Source: Elymus sibiricus
Lineage: Eukaryota > Streptophyta > Magnoliopsida > Poales > Poaceae
NCBI GenBank assembly: GCA_039707655.1
Contig: CM077665.1
Span: 140,121,148-140,185,147 of the forward strand
Reading direction: 5' to 3'
Length of the DNA: 64,000 nt
Shown here: positions 10,837 through 21,701 of the stretch, piece after piece
Layout: every line of letters begins with the position of its first letter
How positions within the stretch are numbered: position 1 is the stretch's first letter
Notes under the pieces: model-generated
The model's database searches: none
Seen by the model: the letters and a program-made list of their open reading frames with translations, nothing else
What the model was told of the DNA's origin: nothing
Program-made: the position numbers and the translations under genes

Positions 10837-12651
10837 TTTCATTATCACTAGGTGAATGTTCACTACCAGATTGAGTTTCAGCATCGGAAATAGAGACATC
10901 ATTATTATCAGAAGGTTTTTGTGTCTCAGGTTCACTAGAGGTATGCAAAGTCCTATCATTTTTCTTTTTCTTTTTCTTCTTAGAAGGACTAGGTGCATCA
11001 GTATTAATTTTCTGAGAGTCTTGTTCAATTCTTTTAGGATGACCCTCGGGATAAAGTGGTTCTTGGGTCATTCTACCTCCTCTAGTTACTACTCTAGCAG
11101 CAAAATCATGCATATTATTCACTTCACCAAGCAATTCCTTTCGAGATTTAGCAACTTGTTCTAACTGAGTTTGAACCATAGAGGCATGCTTTCCTACACC
11201 TCTAACATCATTACTGATTCTAAATAGCAAGTCACTCAAACGAGCAATCATATCAGAATTATATTTCAATTGTTTCAGAATATGGGCATTGAAATGATCT
11301 TGCTTCATAATATAGTTGTCAAACTCATATAAGCATTGACTAGGATGTTTGTTGTGAGGAATGTCACTTTCATTAAACTTTAATAAAGAATTTACCTCTA
11401 CCACCTGTGGAGGTGGTGGTGTGTCAAGGCCATGTATTTCTTCAATAGGTGGCAAATTCTTAACATCCTCAGCTTTAATACCTTTTTCCTTCATAGATTT
11501 CTTTGCCTCTTGCATATCTTCAGGACTGAGAAATAAGATACCCCTCTTCTTCGGAGTGGGTTTAGGCGATGGTTCAGGAAGAGTCCAATCATCATAATTC
11601 TTCAATATGTTATTCAATAATTCCTCAGCATGTTCAACAGTTCGCTCCCTGAAAACACAACCAGCACAACTATCTAGGAAATCCCTAGAAGCATCAGTTA
11701 GTCCATTATAAAATATATCAAGTATTTCATTTTTCCTAAGAGGATGATCAGGCAAAGCATTAAGCAACTGGAGAAGCCTCCCCCAAGCTTGTGGGAGACT
11801 CTCTTCTTCAATTTGCACAAAGTTAAATATTTCCTGTAGGGCAGCTTGTTTCTTATGAGCAGGAAAATATTTTTCAGAGAAGTAGTAGATCATATCCTGG
11901 GGACTACGCACATAACCAGGAGTAAGAGTATTGTACCATGTCTTAGCATCACCCGAAATAACTTAAGGATATAATAGTAGCGAATCTTCTCATCATGAGC
12001 AAAGAGGGTGGCTATATCTTTCAGCTTAGTAAGGTGTGCCACTACAGTTTCAGTTTCATAGCCATGGAAAGGATCAGATTCAACCAAAGTAATTAACTCT
12101 GGGTCGACAGAGAACTCATAATCCTTATCGGTAACAAAGATAGGTGAAGTAGCAAACTTAGGATCACATTTCATTCTAGCATTCAAAGTCTTTTCCTTAT
12201 ACTTGCGTAGAAATTTCTTAAGATCGTTTCTATCCTTGCAAGAAAGAATTTCTCTAGTTATCTCTTCGTCCATAACATAACCTTCAGGTATCTTAGGCAT
12301 TTCAAACTTAGGAGAGCTAGGACTAATAGGTGTTTCATAGTCATCATAAGTTTCAGCAATCTCATCAACTTCAGTAGTTTCATTCTCTTTAGATCTAGCA
12401 ATTTGTTCATCAAGAAATTCTCCTAGTGGCAGATTATCATCAAGCATGGTACTAGAATCATCATAAGCATCATTCGTAGCAGAGGTAGCATCATCGATAA
12501 CTTGTGACATATCAGGATTACTAGCATGTGGTGGTGTTGCAAGCTTACTCATAGCAGAAGGTGAATCAAGTGCAGAGCTAGATGGCAGTTCCTTACCTCC
12601 CTTCGTCTTAGAGGGAAAAATCTTAGTCTTTGGATCCTTCAGATTCTTCAT
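10790..12651 (-). pseudogene. gag of the Athila-type element, frameshifted
   Basis: Begins MKNLKDPKTKIFPSK at 12651, 50 bp beyond the primer-binding site. The N-terminal half is acidic (residues about 60-110). The capsid-like retrotransposon gag domain spans the frame break near 11966, where a small deletion moves reading from one frame (12651-11966) to another (11911-10790; PQDMIYYFSEKYFPAHKKQ, EILDIFYNGLTDASRDF). The C-terminal region holds a Lys run (KKKKKKK) and an acidic Ser-rich tail. A CCHC zinc knuckle is not visible. Product: structural protein that packages element RNA. Confidence 0.8.
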
Positions 12652-12700
12652 AGTGATCAATTGATATAAATCCCAAGTGACTCAACAAATATTGTTATGC

Positions 12701-12718
12701 TCCCCGGCAACGGTGCCA
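12701..12718 (-). promoter_or_regulatory. Primer-binding site (tRNA-Asp type)
   Basis: The minus strand reads TGGCACCGTTGCCGGGGA, 11 bp inside the end of the 5' LTR. This is the primer site typical of Athila-lineage plant elements, complementary to a tRNA 3' end (commonly assigned to tRNA-Asp). Confidence 0.85.
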
Positions 12719-12729
12719 GAAAAAGGTCT

Positions 12730-14140
12730 TGATAACCCACAAGTATAGGGGATCGCAACAGTTTTCGAGGGTAGAGTATTCAACCCAAATTTATAGATTC
12801 GACACAAGGGGAGCCAAAGAATACTTGAGAGTATTAGCAGTTGAGTTGTTAATTCAACCACACTTGGAGATTAAATATCTGCAGCAAGTGATCAATAGCA
12901 CAGTAATATGATAGTTTGATAGCAGTAGCAGCAGTGACAGTAGCGGTAACAGTAGTAGCAATGGTTTTGTAGCAGTTGGAATAGTAGCAGCAGCAATAGT
13001 AACTTAGCAAGAACAATAAGTGGAAATCTCGTAGGCACTGGATCGGTAACTCGTTGGATGATATTCGTCATGTAACGGTCATAACCTAGGGCGATATAGA
13101 ACTAGCTCCAGTTCATCAATGTAATGTAGGCATGTATTCCGTAAGTAGTCATACGTGCTTATGGAAAAGAACTTGCATGACATCTTTTGTCCTACCCTCC
13201 CATGGCAGCGGGGTCCATAAGGAAACTAAGGGATATTAAGGCCTCCTTTTAATAGAGAACCGGAACAAAGCATTAACACATGGTGAATACATCAACTCCT
13301 CAAACTACGATCATCACCGCGAAGTATCCCAAATATTGTCACTATGGGGTTGACGGATCATAACACGTAATAGGTGCATATGACTAGGCAAGATCAGATC
13401 AAGAACATGGATATAGAGATGATAACATAAACAGTTCAGATCTGAAATCATGGCACTCGGGCCCTAGTGACAAGCATTAGGCATAGCAAAGTCATAGCAA
13501 CATCAATCTCAGAACATAATGGATACTAGGGATCAAGCCCTAACAAAACTAACTCGATTACATGATGAATCTCATCCAACTCCTCACCGACCAGCAAGCC
13601 TACGAAGGAATTACTCACTCCCGGTGGGGAGCATCATGGAATTGGCGATGGAGAAGGGTTGGTGATGACGAAGACCGAAGATTCCCCTCTCCGGAGCCCC
13701 AAACGGGCACCAGATCTGGCCTCCCGATGAAGAACAGGAGGTGGCGGCGGCTCCATATCGTAAAACGTGATGAAACTTTCTCCTTTATTTTTTCTCCGAA
13801 AATAGGAATTTATAGTGGCGGAATTAGGGTCAGTGGGGCCACGAGGTTGGTACAACCCACCAGGGCGCGCCCAGGGGGCCTGGCGCGCCCTGGTGGGTGA
13901 TGCTCACCCTGGCCCCTCTCTTCGGTGGATTTTGGCTCCAACAATTCTCATATATTCTGAAATAATTCTCCAAAAAGTTTTGTTCCATTCCGAGAACTTT
14001 TATTTCTGCACAAAAACAACACCATGGTAGTTCTGCTGAAAACAGCGTTAGTCCGGGTTAGTTCCATTCAAATCATGCAAATTAGAGTCCAAAACAAGGG
14101 CAAAAGAGTGAGAAAAAATATATACGTTGGAGACATATCA
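12730..14140 (-). repeat. 5' LTR of the Athila-type element (1411 bp)
   Basis: Bounded by TGATATGTCTCC (minus strand, 14140) and GGGTTATCA (12730), giving short TGATA..TATCA inverted ends. Contains an inverted GGGCGCGCC pair near 13865-13895, a common feature of these LTRs, and an AGCAGT/AGTAGC microsatellite-like stretch (12920-13000). The frames on both strands here are LTR noise. Confidence 0.85.
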
Positions 14141-14254
14141 AGTAGTTCTTGATTTTTTCGCGGATTCTTGGCATGAGTAGGATGGCAATTGACTCCATGT
14201 TAGAGTAAAATAGATAGCCTTTTTTGTAGTTGGGTTCTACATCACCGGTACTAC

Positions 14255-14415
14255 TGTCCCCGTGTGGCGGGAGCTTTTTCACTGCACGGGCGGTACTACC
14301 GCTGTTGCATGCACGGTACCACCGCTTAGGCGGAAGTACCGCTCATGCAGCGCGGTACTACCGCTCGGGCGGAAGTACCGCCCATGCCGCGCGGTACTAC
14401 CGCTGGTGTACCAGA
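14255..14415. repeat. Internal palindrome cluster of element X
   Basis: Six 13-bp units of the form GCGGnnnnnCCGC or close variants (gcggtactaccgc, gcggaagtaccgc, cggtaccaccgc) in 160 bp, about 120 bp ahead of the ORF. The same unit forms arrays in the LTR. Confidence 0.8.
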
Positions 14416-14540
14416 ACCCACTACTTCTCTGGTAATTATTTTCTTTTTTCTTGCCTTATGCATGGTGTTTACATTTGCTTGTCCCTTGCTGTTCTTTCTT
14501 TCTGAGTTCTAGGTGATGGCAGTTCTGCTCCTCCTCGTCG

Positions 14541-15554
14541 CATGAATCCTGGATGGGCTGGTGGTTCCAAGAGGTTTCGCACATTTGAAGATGCACGGTC
14601 TGGTCCTAGTGCTCAACCATCTCAGCAATAGGTGAAGCGGGCTGTCAGCAAGAAGAAGGTGGCCAAAAGTCCTGAGGATATGTCAAACAAGGAGTTTGTG
14701 GAGTTTCGCAAGCATAACCCATATCGCCGTCCTCAGGACGAGGTGCTGGTTGGGCGTCCCTTCTGGACCAAGGAGCAATCTCTTATTTACGTGGGGGTCC
14801 TGAAGAACAAGACCAATCTCTATGTGCCTGATGCCAAGTCCATTGACACGGGGCACATGAACAACAACCCCCACTCTGACTACTTTGCTGAGGCTCGGGC
14901 TCTATGCGCTCAATGGGGTCTGTGTCCTATCATAAGCTTCAACAAGGACTTCGATTGCGAGATTGTGGCTCAATTCTATGCCACCGTTCACTTTCACGCT
15001 GATGAGGAGCGCAACTTGACTTGGATGACTGGCGGTAGAGTTTTGCACTCCAACTGGAAAACCTTCATGAACACTCTAGGCATAGCTAATCAAGGTCTGG
15101 ATGTGCCTATTGGACTAAGGCCACACACTGAAGAAACGGCAATTCACAAGTCCAAGCTTGTTTGCTATTCCAGGGTGGTTTAGACTGCCAAGGGTACTCG
15201 CACTGAGCTCATTCCGTTTCTTGACATTATGAATCGTATCTTCCACAACACTCTGTTTCCTCGTGTTGGGAACAAGGATCAGGTTCACTCCTACCTTGTG
15301 AATCTTCTGCTGTTGTGTAATAAGGAGTGTGGCCGTGACTCAACTTTGGATATTTCCCACATCATGTGGAAGGAGCTTCGGTATGCTGTCCTTGATCGGA
15401 AGGTGCCCATCTATGGCCCTTATCTGTTTAAGCACATTGAGGATACCTGGGCTGCTTCGTTCCCTGGTGAGTCTCTTGCTGCAGATCACATGATGGCTCA
15501 CAGTATTCTTAAGCTCTATGTGAAGGAGAACTGGGGCGTTGCACCTGCTGTTAC
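14541..15554 (+). pseudogene. Element X ORF, N-terminal part (putative plant transposon protein type)
   Basis: An open frame from an ATG at about 14550, behind an acceptor-like TTCTAG. It carries in-frame stops at 14629-14631 and 15181-15183 and is cut by the Tat-type LTR at 15555. Readable blocks include NKEFVEFRKHNPYRRPQ, TKEQSLIYVGVLKNKTN, DFDCEIVAQFYATVHF and MWKELRYAVLDRKVP. This is the pattern of the uncharacterised grass 'putative plant transposon protein' family found in many retroelement derivatives. The position between pol and 3' LTR is where Sirevirus elements carry an env-like ORF. No catalytic motif is visible and the function is unknown. Confidence 0.65.
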
Positions 15555-16101
15555 TGTCGTGATTTTGTCACGATAGATGTCCTAATGCAATTACTTAGGG
15601 GTGAAGCCATCGCTACGGCGGTTAACTCGAAGGGGTTGATCGGGACGAAAGACACAGGTTTACCCAGGTTCGGCCCCTCTCGAAGGAGGTAATAGCCTAC
15701 GTCCTGCTTTGAGTTGTATTGATTGGATATCGATTACAAGGGAGCGGATTCGCTAGACCTAGTACTCGATCAAAGGTTTCGTAGTCCTAGACCGCCCAGG
15801 GAACCTGCCTTTATATACACAGGTCGAGGCCCTAGGCTTACAAGAGTCCGGGCCGGGTTACATCTAGTAACCAACCTTATCTCTAACTATCCTTGCCTTG
15901 TCGGTCAAACCATCCCCCGGCGGCTTACGCCTCTGGGTCACACGCAGCCTTCTGGCTCTGGGCCTCTTCCAAGCCCATCTGGTAAGTCACTTCCAGGCCT
16001 TGTCCTGACTTTTCAGCCTGCTCAGTCTTTACTGCTAAGCCGCCAATCTCATGACCCGGCCCCTCCTGGGCGGGTCTCACCACGGGTTTATATCCCCAAC
16101 A
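15555..16101 (-). repeat. 3' LTR of the Tat-type element (547 bp)
   Basis: The minus strand begins TGTTGGGGATATAAACC at 16101 and ends ATCACGACA at 15555 (TG..CA ends). Directly before it on the minus strand, CAATTTGGGGCCTAA (16102-16116) is the polypurine tract. An inverted repeat TCGTGA..TCACGA lies at the outer end (15557-15574). Confidence 0.85.
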
Positions 16102-16116
16102 TTAGGCCCCAAATTG

Positions 16117-17100
16117 ATTTGAACTGGTTCATGTCAATCTTCAAATCTTCTAGTTGGCGAGTCTTGCATTCTTCGTAAACACCTGACCTGCAATAAATCT
16201 TCATGACCCGCCATGTGAAAGATGGGTGACGTCATCTCTGACTAATCAAAAAACCCAGATGACATCACAACGGATCTTTGCATTAACTAGTTAACCCGAG
16301 AATCGAGGCGTTTTCTTGGTCAATCATCATTTTGTCTCCTCGATTCCCGTGCGAGACTGTTTCTGTTCCATCCCCCTCATAAATAGGCGCGTGGGGTCCT
16401 TATCCTTTTCACTTTTCCCCGTCACCGCCTCTCTTCTTCTTCTTCCTCCAGACGCTCGCGCAGCCGAAGCTCCTTCGCGCCGTCTGGACCTCGCCGTCGT
16501 CCTCAACAAAGGCTGCTGCATCGCCCTGACTCTGTCCAGCGCTCGCCCGCGCTCGCCCGCATCTCAGGTTCCATCTTCTTCCCCCTCTGGATCTGCATTA
16601 GTTCATCGAGTTTTCTTCGGGTCCACCGCCGTTCGTCGGAGTTCTTGCCGTAGATGAAAAAGGAAGCATCTTTAGGTCTTCATCTGCTAGAAAAGACCCG
16701 CGGTGCTTCGCCTGATGTATTTCCCATGCTCATTGTAGATCATCCCTTCACAGGAACTCACCTATGAACTGTCTGTTCTTCGCTGTCATTTTAGGTTTAG
16801 GAAATATTTTACTTTTATTTCCTTCCATAGATCTCAAAACGGTAGCCGTAATCGGGGGAAGCTGTTTGTCCATACTTAGCAATTTTTCAACGCTTACTAG
16901 CGAACTTGACCCGCCAGGATGCTGCCGGGTCTCCCTAATGAGTTATAATTCAGTTTAAACTCGTAGCTGATGGCGGCTCATAGTTTTAATAATGACCCGT
17001 CAGATGGCGTCATCACCTTAGAGTCATAGCTGTTTTGGTCATGCTGCGTTTTTAACCCGCCACATGTCCATGCCTTTCCACAATCCTTTAAGCCGCCGTC
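16117..17100 (+). promoter_or_regulatory. Promoter-like and leader region of the antisense gene
   Basis: Upstream of the plus-strand gene in the Tat element. A perfect TGACGTCA (bZIP/CRE-type site) lies at 16227-16234. A TATA-like CATAAATAGG lies at about 16377-16386. Then comes a pyrimidine- and GC-rich leader (16420-16640) with possible splice sites (ATCTCAG at 16561-16567). The ATG of the gene is at 17101. No other coding sequence is supported in this stretch. Confidence 0.5.
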
Positions 17101-20100
17101 ATGGCTAAAGCCCCTGCTTCCTGCGACTGGGTTGGCTCCGGGGTTACCGAAGAAATGCTCAACGACTTTGTAGTCATGGGAGCTTTGCCGGCTCAAGATG
17201 TTATCCATTGGCGGGTCCCTGGCAACGAAGTCACTCCCAAGCCCCAGGATGGGGAAGTTGTTGTCTTCACGGATCATCTTCTCCGTGGCTTTTCTCCGCC
17301 CGGATCAAAAAATTTCCGGGACGCCCTGCACTTCTACAATCTGCACCCTCAAGATATTGGCCCTAACTCTGTAACCAATTTATGCCAGTTCCAAATTCTC
17401 TGTGAGGCCTATCTGCAAGAAGAGCCATCTGTTGACCTCTTCAGGGATTATTTCTACATCAACCGCCAAACAGAGATGGCGGATGGACTGAGCCTTGAAC
17501 TTGGAGGTGTTTCCATTCAGAGACGGAGGGATGTAACCTTTCCGTCGACGATTCTGCCTAGTCATCCCAAGGACTGGAATAAGACCTGGTTCTACTGCAA
17601 AGATCCCTCCCCAGAAGGAGAGAATCCACTGCCGGGTTACCGCCCTTACCGGCTCAGCACCGACACCAAGCTCCCAGACCGGATGTCTGCTGCAGAGCGC
17701 GCCCAGTATGGCCCAACTTTTTCAAAGATAAGGGCCCTGTTAGCCAACGGGTTAACTGGCGTTGATCTGACCCGCTGCTGGGTCTCTTGGAGAATTATGC
17801 CACTAAGCCGCCGCAACGCCTTAATGTGCCAATACACTGGCGCAGTGGATGACCCTCAGCGCTTCAACCAGACCCCCTTGACAGACCAGGACCTGAACGC
17901 AATCGTTAAATCCTTGCTGGGTGAGCCGCAAGAAACTTGCAACAAGATGGGGTTAAGCCCTTTTTATGCTCATAACCCGGCTCCGGAGGTGAACCTTTTC
18001 ATCCTAATCCTCACTCTTTCTTTAAATGCTGCATTTCATATGCCCTATTTAATATTTCTACCAATGCAATAGTATATGCAGGCCGGCTCTTCTTTCCGGA
18101 ACAAGAAACTAACCACTATATCCAAGAAGAAGAAAAGTAAGGCAACCAAAGCCCGAGCTCCGGCTCGTAAGAAGAAGCAAACAACTGAAGAGTTGTTTGG
18201 GATGGATGACTCAGAGGTAGAACTTGATTCCCTTGGCCTTCTTTTCATGCAACTTATTGACGCTGACTCCTCTCACGCTGACGCGGAGGTAAGCGAGGCC
18301 GGAGCTGTGGAGGTAACTATCATCTCCTCCGGCTCAGAACCTCTGCCAACAAAGAGAATCCGGCGGGTCATCCGGAAAGTAAAATTTTCACATCCTCTTG
18401 CTCACTTGGACCCCGACTTTCTTTTGAAGAAGCAGTAACATGACGCTAGGCGTCAGACCCGGAGCGACGGCTCTGAAGACCTGGTGGCTGGCTTACCTGA
18501 CACTCCGGCTCGTCGGAAATGTCGCAACGAGGTATTTCATAACTTATACTTGTACTTTTGCATATTAGTCATGCGCTGTCACTTGCTCATACTTCTTAAT
18601 TTAACTATGTCAGGAATCACCTCCTTCATCTGGCGACTCAACCGCCTCCAAACTGTCTCCCCTTGTTATCAACCCGGGGTAAGCTTCTTTGCATCTTCGT
18701 TCTGCTTATTGCTATTCTGTTCTTGCATATAACTAACAATGGAAACTTTGTTTGCAGGGCCCAGGCTAAGAAGAGGAAACTAAGCGGGTCATCTCCTCGT
18801 CCGGATGTCTCAGAGCCGGTGGACCCGAGAGTTGGAACTTCTGACTTTCCAGTGGACACCTCCGGGGCTGACCAAGGCACCCATGAAGAAACTCCTCAAA
18901 CTACTGAACCGGCGGATGCTGATATTATAATTCCTGAGACCCATCTGGAGACGGATCCTAAGCCGCCCAGCCCCCTGCTGACAACTCAAAATGTGACGGC
19001 TGAAGAAGAAGAGGTCACTATCACCGGCTCTGCATATGCTGCTCCGGCCCCCTCCAACGTGCTAACCAAGCACATCAGCAAGGATGAGGCGCCTTCACCT
19101 GAGAAGGAGAAGGCTAAACTTGATCTACCCAACTTGGAGAAACTGACTGCTGATGAATTGCATTCGGGTTATCTGAGCCGCCTTGCCACGAGCCGAGACA
19201 TGGAGGCCAAATTAGTTGATATGATGAAGAGGAAATATGAGGTACTGCACTTTCTATTCTCTGTATACCCTTACGTAGCCCCCAAGGGGTTGGCTTATAT
19301 TCTCAAAGATAAGTCGGGTCTTCAGTAATATGTAGATTGTGATAGACCAACGTGTAGCCCCCAAGGTCCGGCTTATTATGCCAATAATGAGCCGGTGTTT
19401 ATTGTCTTGATAAATGCAAAAATTCCAAGTGTAGCCCCCAAGGGCCGGGTCATTATGCCAATAATGAGCCGGAACTTTTGTAGATCTGATCTTAGACTTG
19501 CAGAGCAATGTGTAGCCCCCAAGGGACGGGTTATCTTGATGAAGATGATCTGGGTCTTATTTGTATTTGGATAAACTTGGAAGAACTGATGCACATTAGC
19601 CCCCAAGTGTCAAGTATATTGCTTGCAATCTGCTTGAGACTTGCAACAACCCTCTGTAGTACTTCCAAACACTATTATAAGCCAGACTGGCGGCTTAAAA
19701 TTGATGATCTTGCTGTTTGATAACTTGTCATGTGTAGGAATCTTTAAATGCGGCCGAGTCTAGCGTGACGGACCTTAAGAAGAGCCTGGCATTGCAACAA
19801 GAAGCCCGAGCTGAAGCGGACACAAAGTGGCAGCTCTCTGCAACGGAACTGGAAAAGATCAAGACTGAGCTTGAGGCGTATAAAAAATCTGTTGAAGCCA
19901 GCCAAGCCGCCCTGACCAAACATGCAGAAGATGCCGAGGGCTGTCTTAAACCTATTACCGAAGAGCTGGCCAGTCTGAAGCGCCATATAAGCCGGATGAC
20001 CGAAGCCGTGTTTGGTAAGCCTTACTGACTATATTATGACCATGTTTCAAATACTCTTATAAAGACTCGCCCGGCGACTCACAAACCTGATCTGTTGTGC

Positions 20101-20803
20101 AGGCAAACGAACTCGCCAGCTTCCAGATGACAGCTTGTTGAAGTTGAAGGCTTTATATGCCTTCACTGAACAGCTGTACGCTGGAAGCCTCTTCACCATC
20201 AGGACTGTGTTTGGTGACAAAGGGGTTCCCAAACTGATCAAAGACGTGCTGAAATGCCTCTCCATTGTCCCGAAGCACTTTGAAGAGATGAAGAAATCAG
20301 CCGCCCGCAAGGGCGAGGTATCTGCTTTAAGCCGGGCGTTGGCATATGCACCAGAGCTCAACCCGGAGGAAATGATGGGAGGCTTCCCGCAGCTCAAGGC
20401 CGACGGGTCAGAATTCACTCAAGATGATTACGCCCGTTGCTTCAGAGCGTCTCGAGTGTTGGCCAGCCAGTTAGCCGCAGAAGCTGATTTGAAGACATAC
20501 CACACGGCTTACGACGACAACAACACTCGAGTTCGGGCGCCCACATTCGAGCCAAAAGACTTGACTCCTCAACGGCGTAAGCACATCTTTGCCCCTGATG
20601 TTGACCCGTCTCCAATATTGGATGATGAAGCCGAATTTGAAGCTTTACTCAACTGCAACTGGGATGTGGACAACCATCAGATCCAGGAGAGCGAAGACCC
20701 GACACAAGATGACCAATCGATGAGCTATGCGAAGAGCCGGTCCCCAATGACGTTAACTCGAGCAAAGCTGAGCCGCCGGGTTACAATTTGTGAAAAAACT
20801 TGA
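17101..20803 (+). pseudogene. Antisense gene of the Tat element, 'putative gypsy-type transposon' domain, one nonsense codon
   Basis: Six exons join in phase: 17101-17988, 18082-18531, 18614-18678, 18758-19241, 19738-20014 and 20103-20803, about 954 codons. Residues about 55-130 (FTDHLLRGFSPPGSKNFRDA ... SVTNLCQFQILCEAYL) resemble the Transposase_28 'putative gypsy type transposon' domain. Exon 2 has a basic stretch (KKKKSKATKARAPARKKK) suited to a nuclear signal. Exon 5 is a coiled coil (residues about 630-720). Exon 6 is a helical C-terminus. Antisense ORFs with this domain are known as additional ORFs of Tat-lineage elements; their function is unknown. A TAA at 18436-18438 interrupts exon 2. 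The promoter-like region upstream fits independent transcription. Confidence 0.75.
19275..19610 (+). repeat. About 80-bp spaced TAGCCCCCAAG repeat in intron 4 of the antisense gene
   Basis: GTAGCCCCCAAGG or a close variant occurs at 19275, 19354, 19431 and 19512, with a diverged copy (TTAGCCCCCAAG) at about 19596: spacing 79, 77, 81 and 84 bp. Between copies, gccggcttattatgccaat and ataatgagccgg recur, so the whole unit is tandemly repeated. A lone related copy (GAAGCCCCCAAGTG) is at about 21545. Confidence 0.8.
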
Positions 20804-21701
20804 GCCCCACATTTTGGGTCCTCTGAGGCCTTGTAATAGCGGTAGGAAAAAACTTGATTGCATGTGTTGCGCCTTCGCGCACTTTTTGAACCTCTCCAAC
20901 TCATAGGCCGGCGGGTCAAAATTTCTCCAGTATGAATATCTTGACATGATTATATGCCTCAGTATGAATTCATTGATTCCCACTGGCGGGTCATACTCCA
21001 TGAGCAATGCTAAGCCGGAATCACCCAGAAACTTAGAATCTTATCATGAAAGACGCCTGCAAAAACAAATAGTAGAATATATACTTGTAAATCTCCTGCT
21101 TTGCAAGCCGGCTTTAAAGGCACAGGAAGAAGAGATAACTCTTGTTTTTTGTTTTGTAAGAAAAAATTGTTTTGCTTCAAAGAAGCTAGGCATAAAAGCC
21201 TAAAACCTCGTAAACCGGCTCTCACGTGACATAAATTCGTCGTTTAAACCTTAACAAGTTCAGGGTCTTGTAAAAAAGATTGACTTTGCTAAGAGTACGA
21301 ACGGGCCACACAGCGGAGAGACTACAGCAGACAAGGCGATTTTATCCTAGCTCACTGTAAGCCGGCTCTCTCATGACAAAAGCCGCCGTTTTAACTCTGA
21401 ACAGTTCAGGGTCTTAAAAAGATTTACTGTCAGGCGTACGGCGGGTCACATGGTGGAGTAGCAAGTTGCAAACAGGCAGGTTTAACTTGAATATGGCATA
21501 TAAAGCTGGTCAAGAGGGTATGAAAGCTAAACCCAGTGCGTTGGAAGCCCCCAAGTGACCTTATGAAGAATCAACTCTTTGCACGAAACTTGGTGCAGGA
21601 AAACAGCAGAGGCCCCGAATCATAGGGATGCCAGCTTTATTATATTATAAAAAATGGTATATACAATGACAGAAGTATGTACATTGATGAGAGACGGTGG
21701 C
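20804..21701. other. Spacer between antisense gene and pol of the Tat element
   Basis: No supported gene. Two diverged copies of a block reading taa(a/g)ccggctctc...cagttcagggtctt occur at about 21210-21290 and 21358-21425. It holds the 3' ends of two convergent transcription units. Confidence 0.5.

Larger units (their letters stand above)
6140..14140 (-). mobile_element. Athila-lineage gypsy element (Sabrina-like), no RT or integrase
   Basis: Minus-strand order from high to low coordinate: 5' LTR (14140-12730), primer-binding site (12718-12701), gag, aspartic protease, a long extra ORF, an untranslated 3' region and the first 122 bp of the 3' LTR (6261-6140), cut by the BARE1/Angela insertion. 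The two LTR pieces share the GTTTTCAGC/GGAACTAACCC block, confirming they are a pair. No reverse transcriptase, RNase H or integrase is present between protease and 3' LTR, so the copy depends on other elements, as described for Sabrina-type Triticeae families. It sits inside element X; 14141-14145 (AGTAG) is the likely target duplication on this side. Confidence 0.85.
14141..15554 (+). mobile_element. Element X, left internal piece
   Basis: Flanked left by the Athila-type insertion and right by the Tat-type insertion. It holds a GCGGTACTACCGC palindrome cluster (14255-14415) and the first part of a captured or env-position ORF. The same element resumes at about 26061 and runs to its polypurine tract and LTR at 26919. 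Its 5' half lies left of the window. Confidence 0.75.

Noticed and set aside
10563..11597. Plus-strand open frames opposite the Athila-type gag and protease
   Set aside because: Shadow frames of real minus-strand coding sequence; no family resemblance.
19275..19610. Regularly spaced repeats resembling a CRISPR array
   Set aside because: Spacing is even but the intervening text is itself repeated and the setting is a plant retrotransposon intron.
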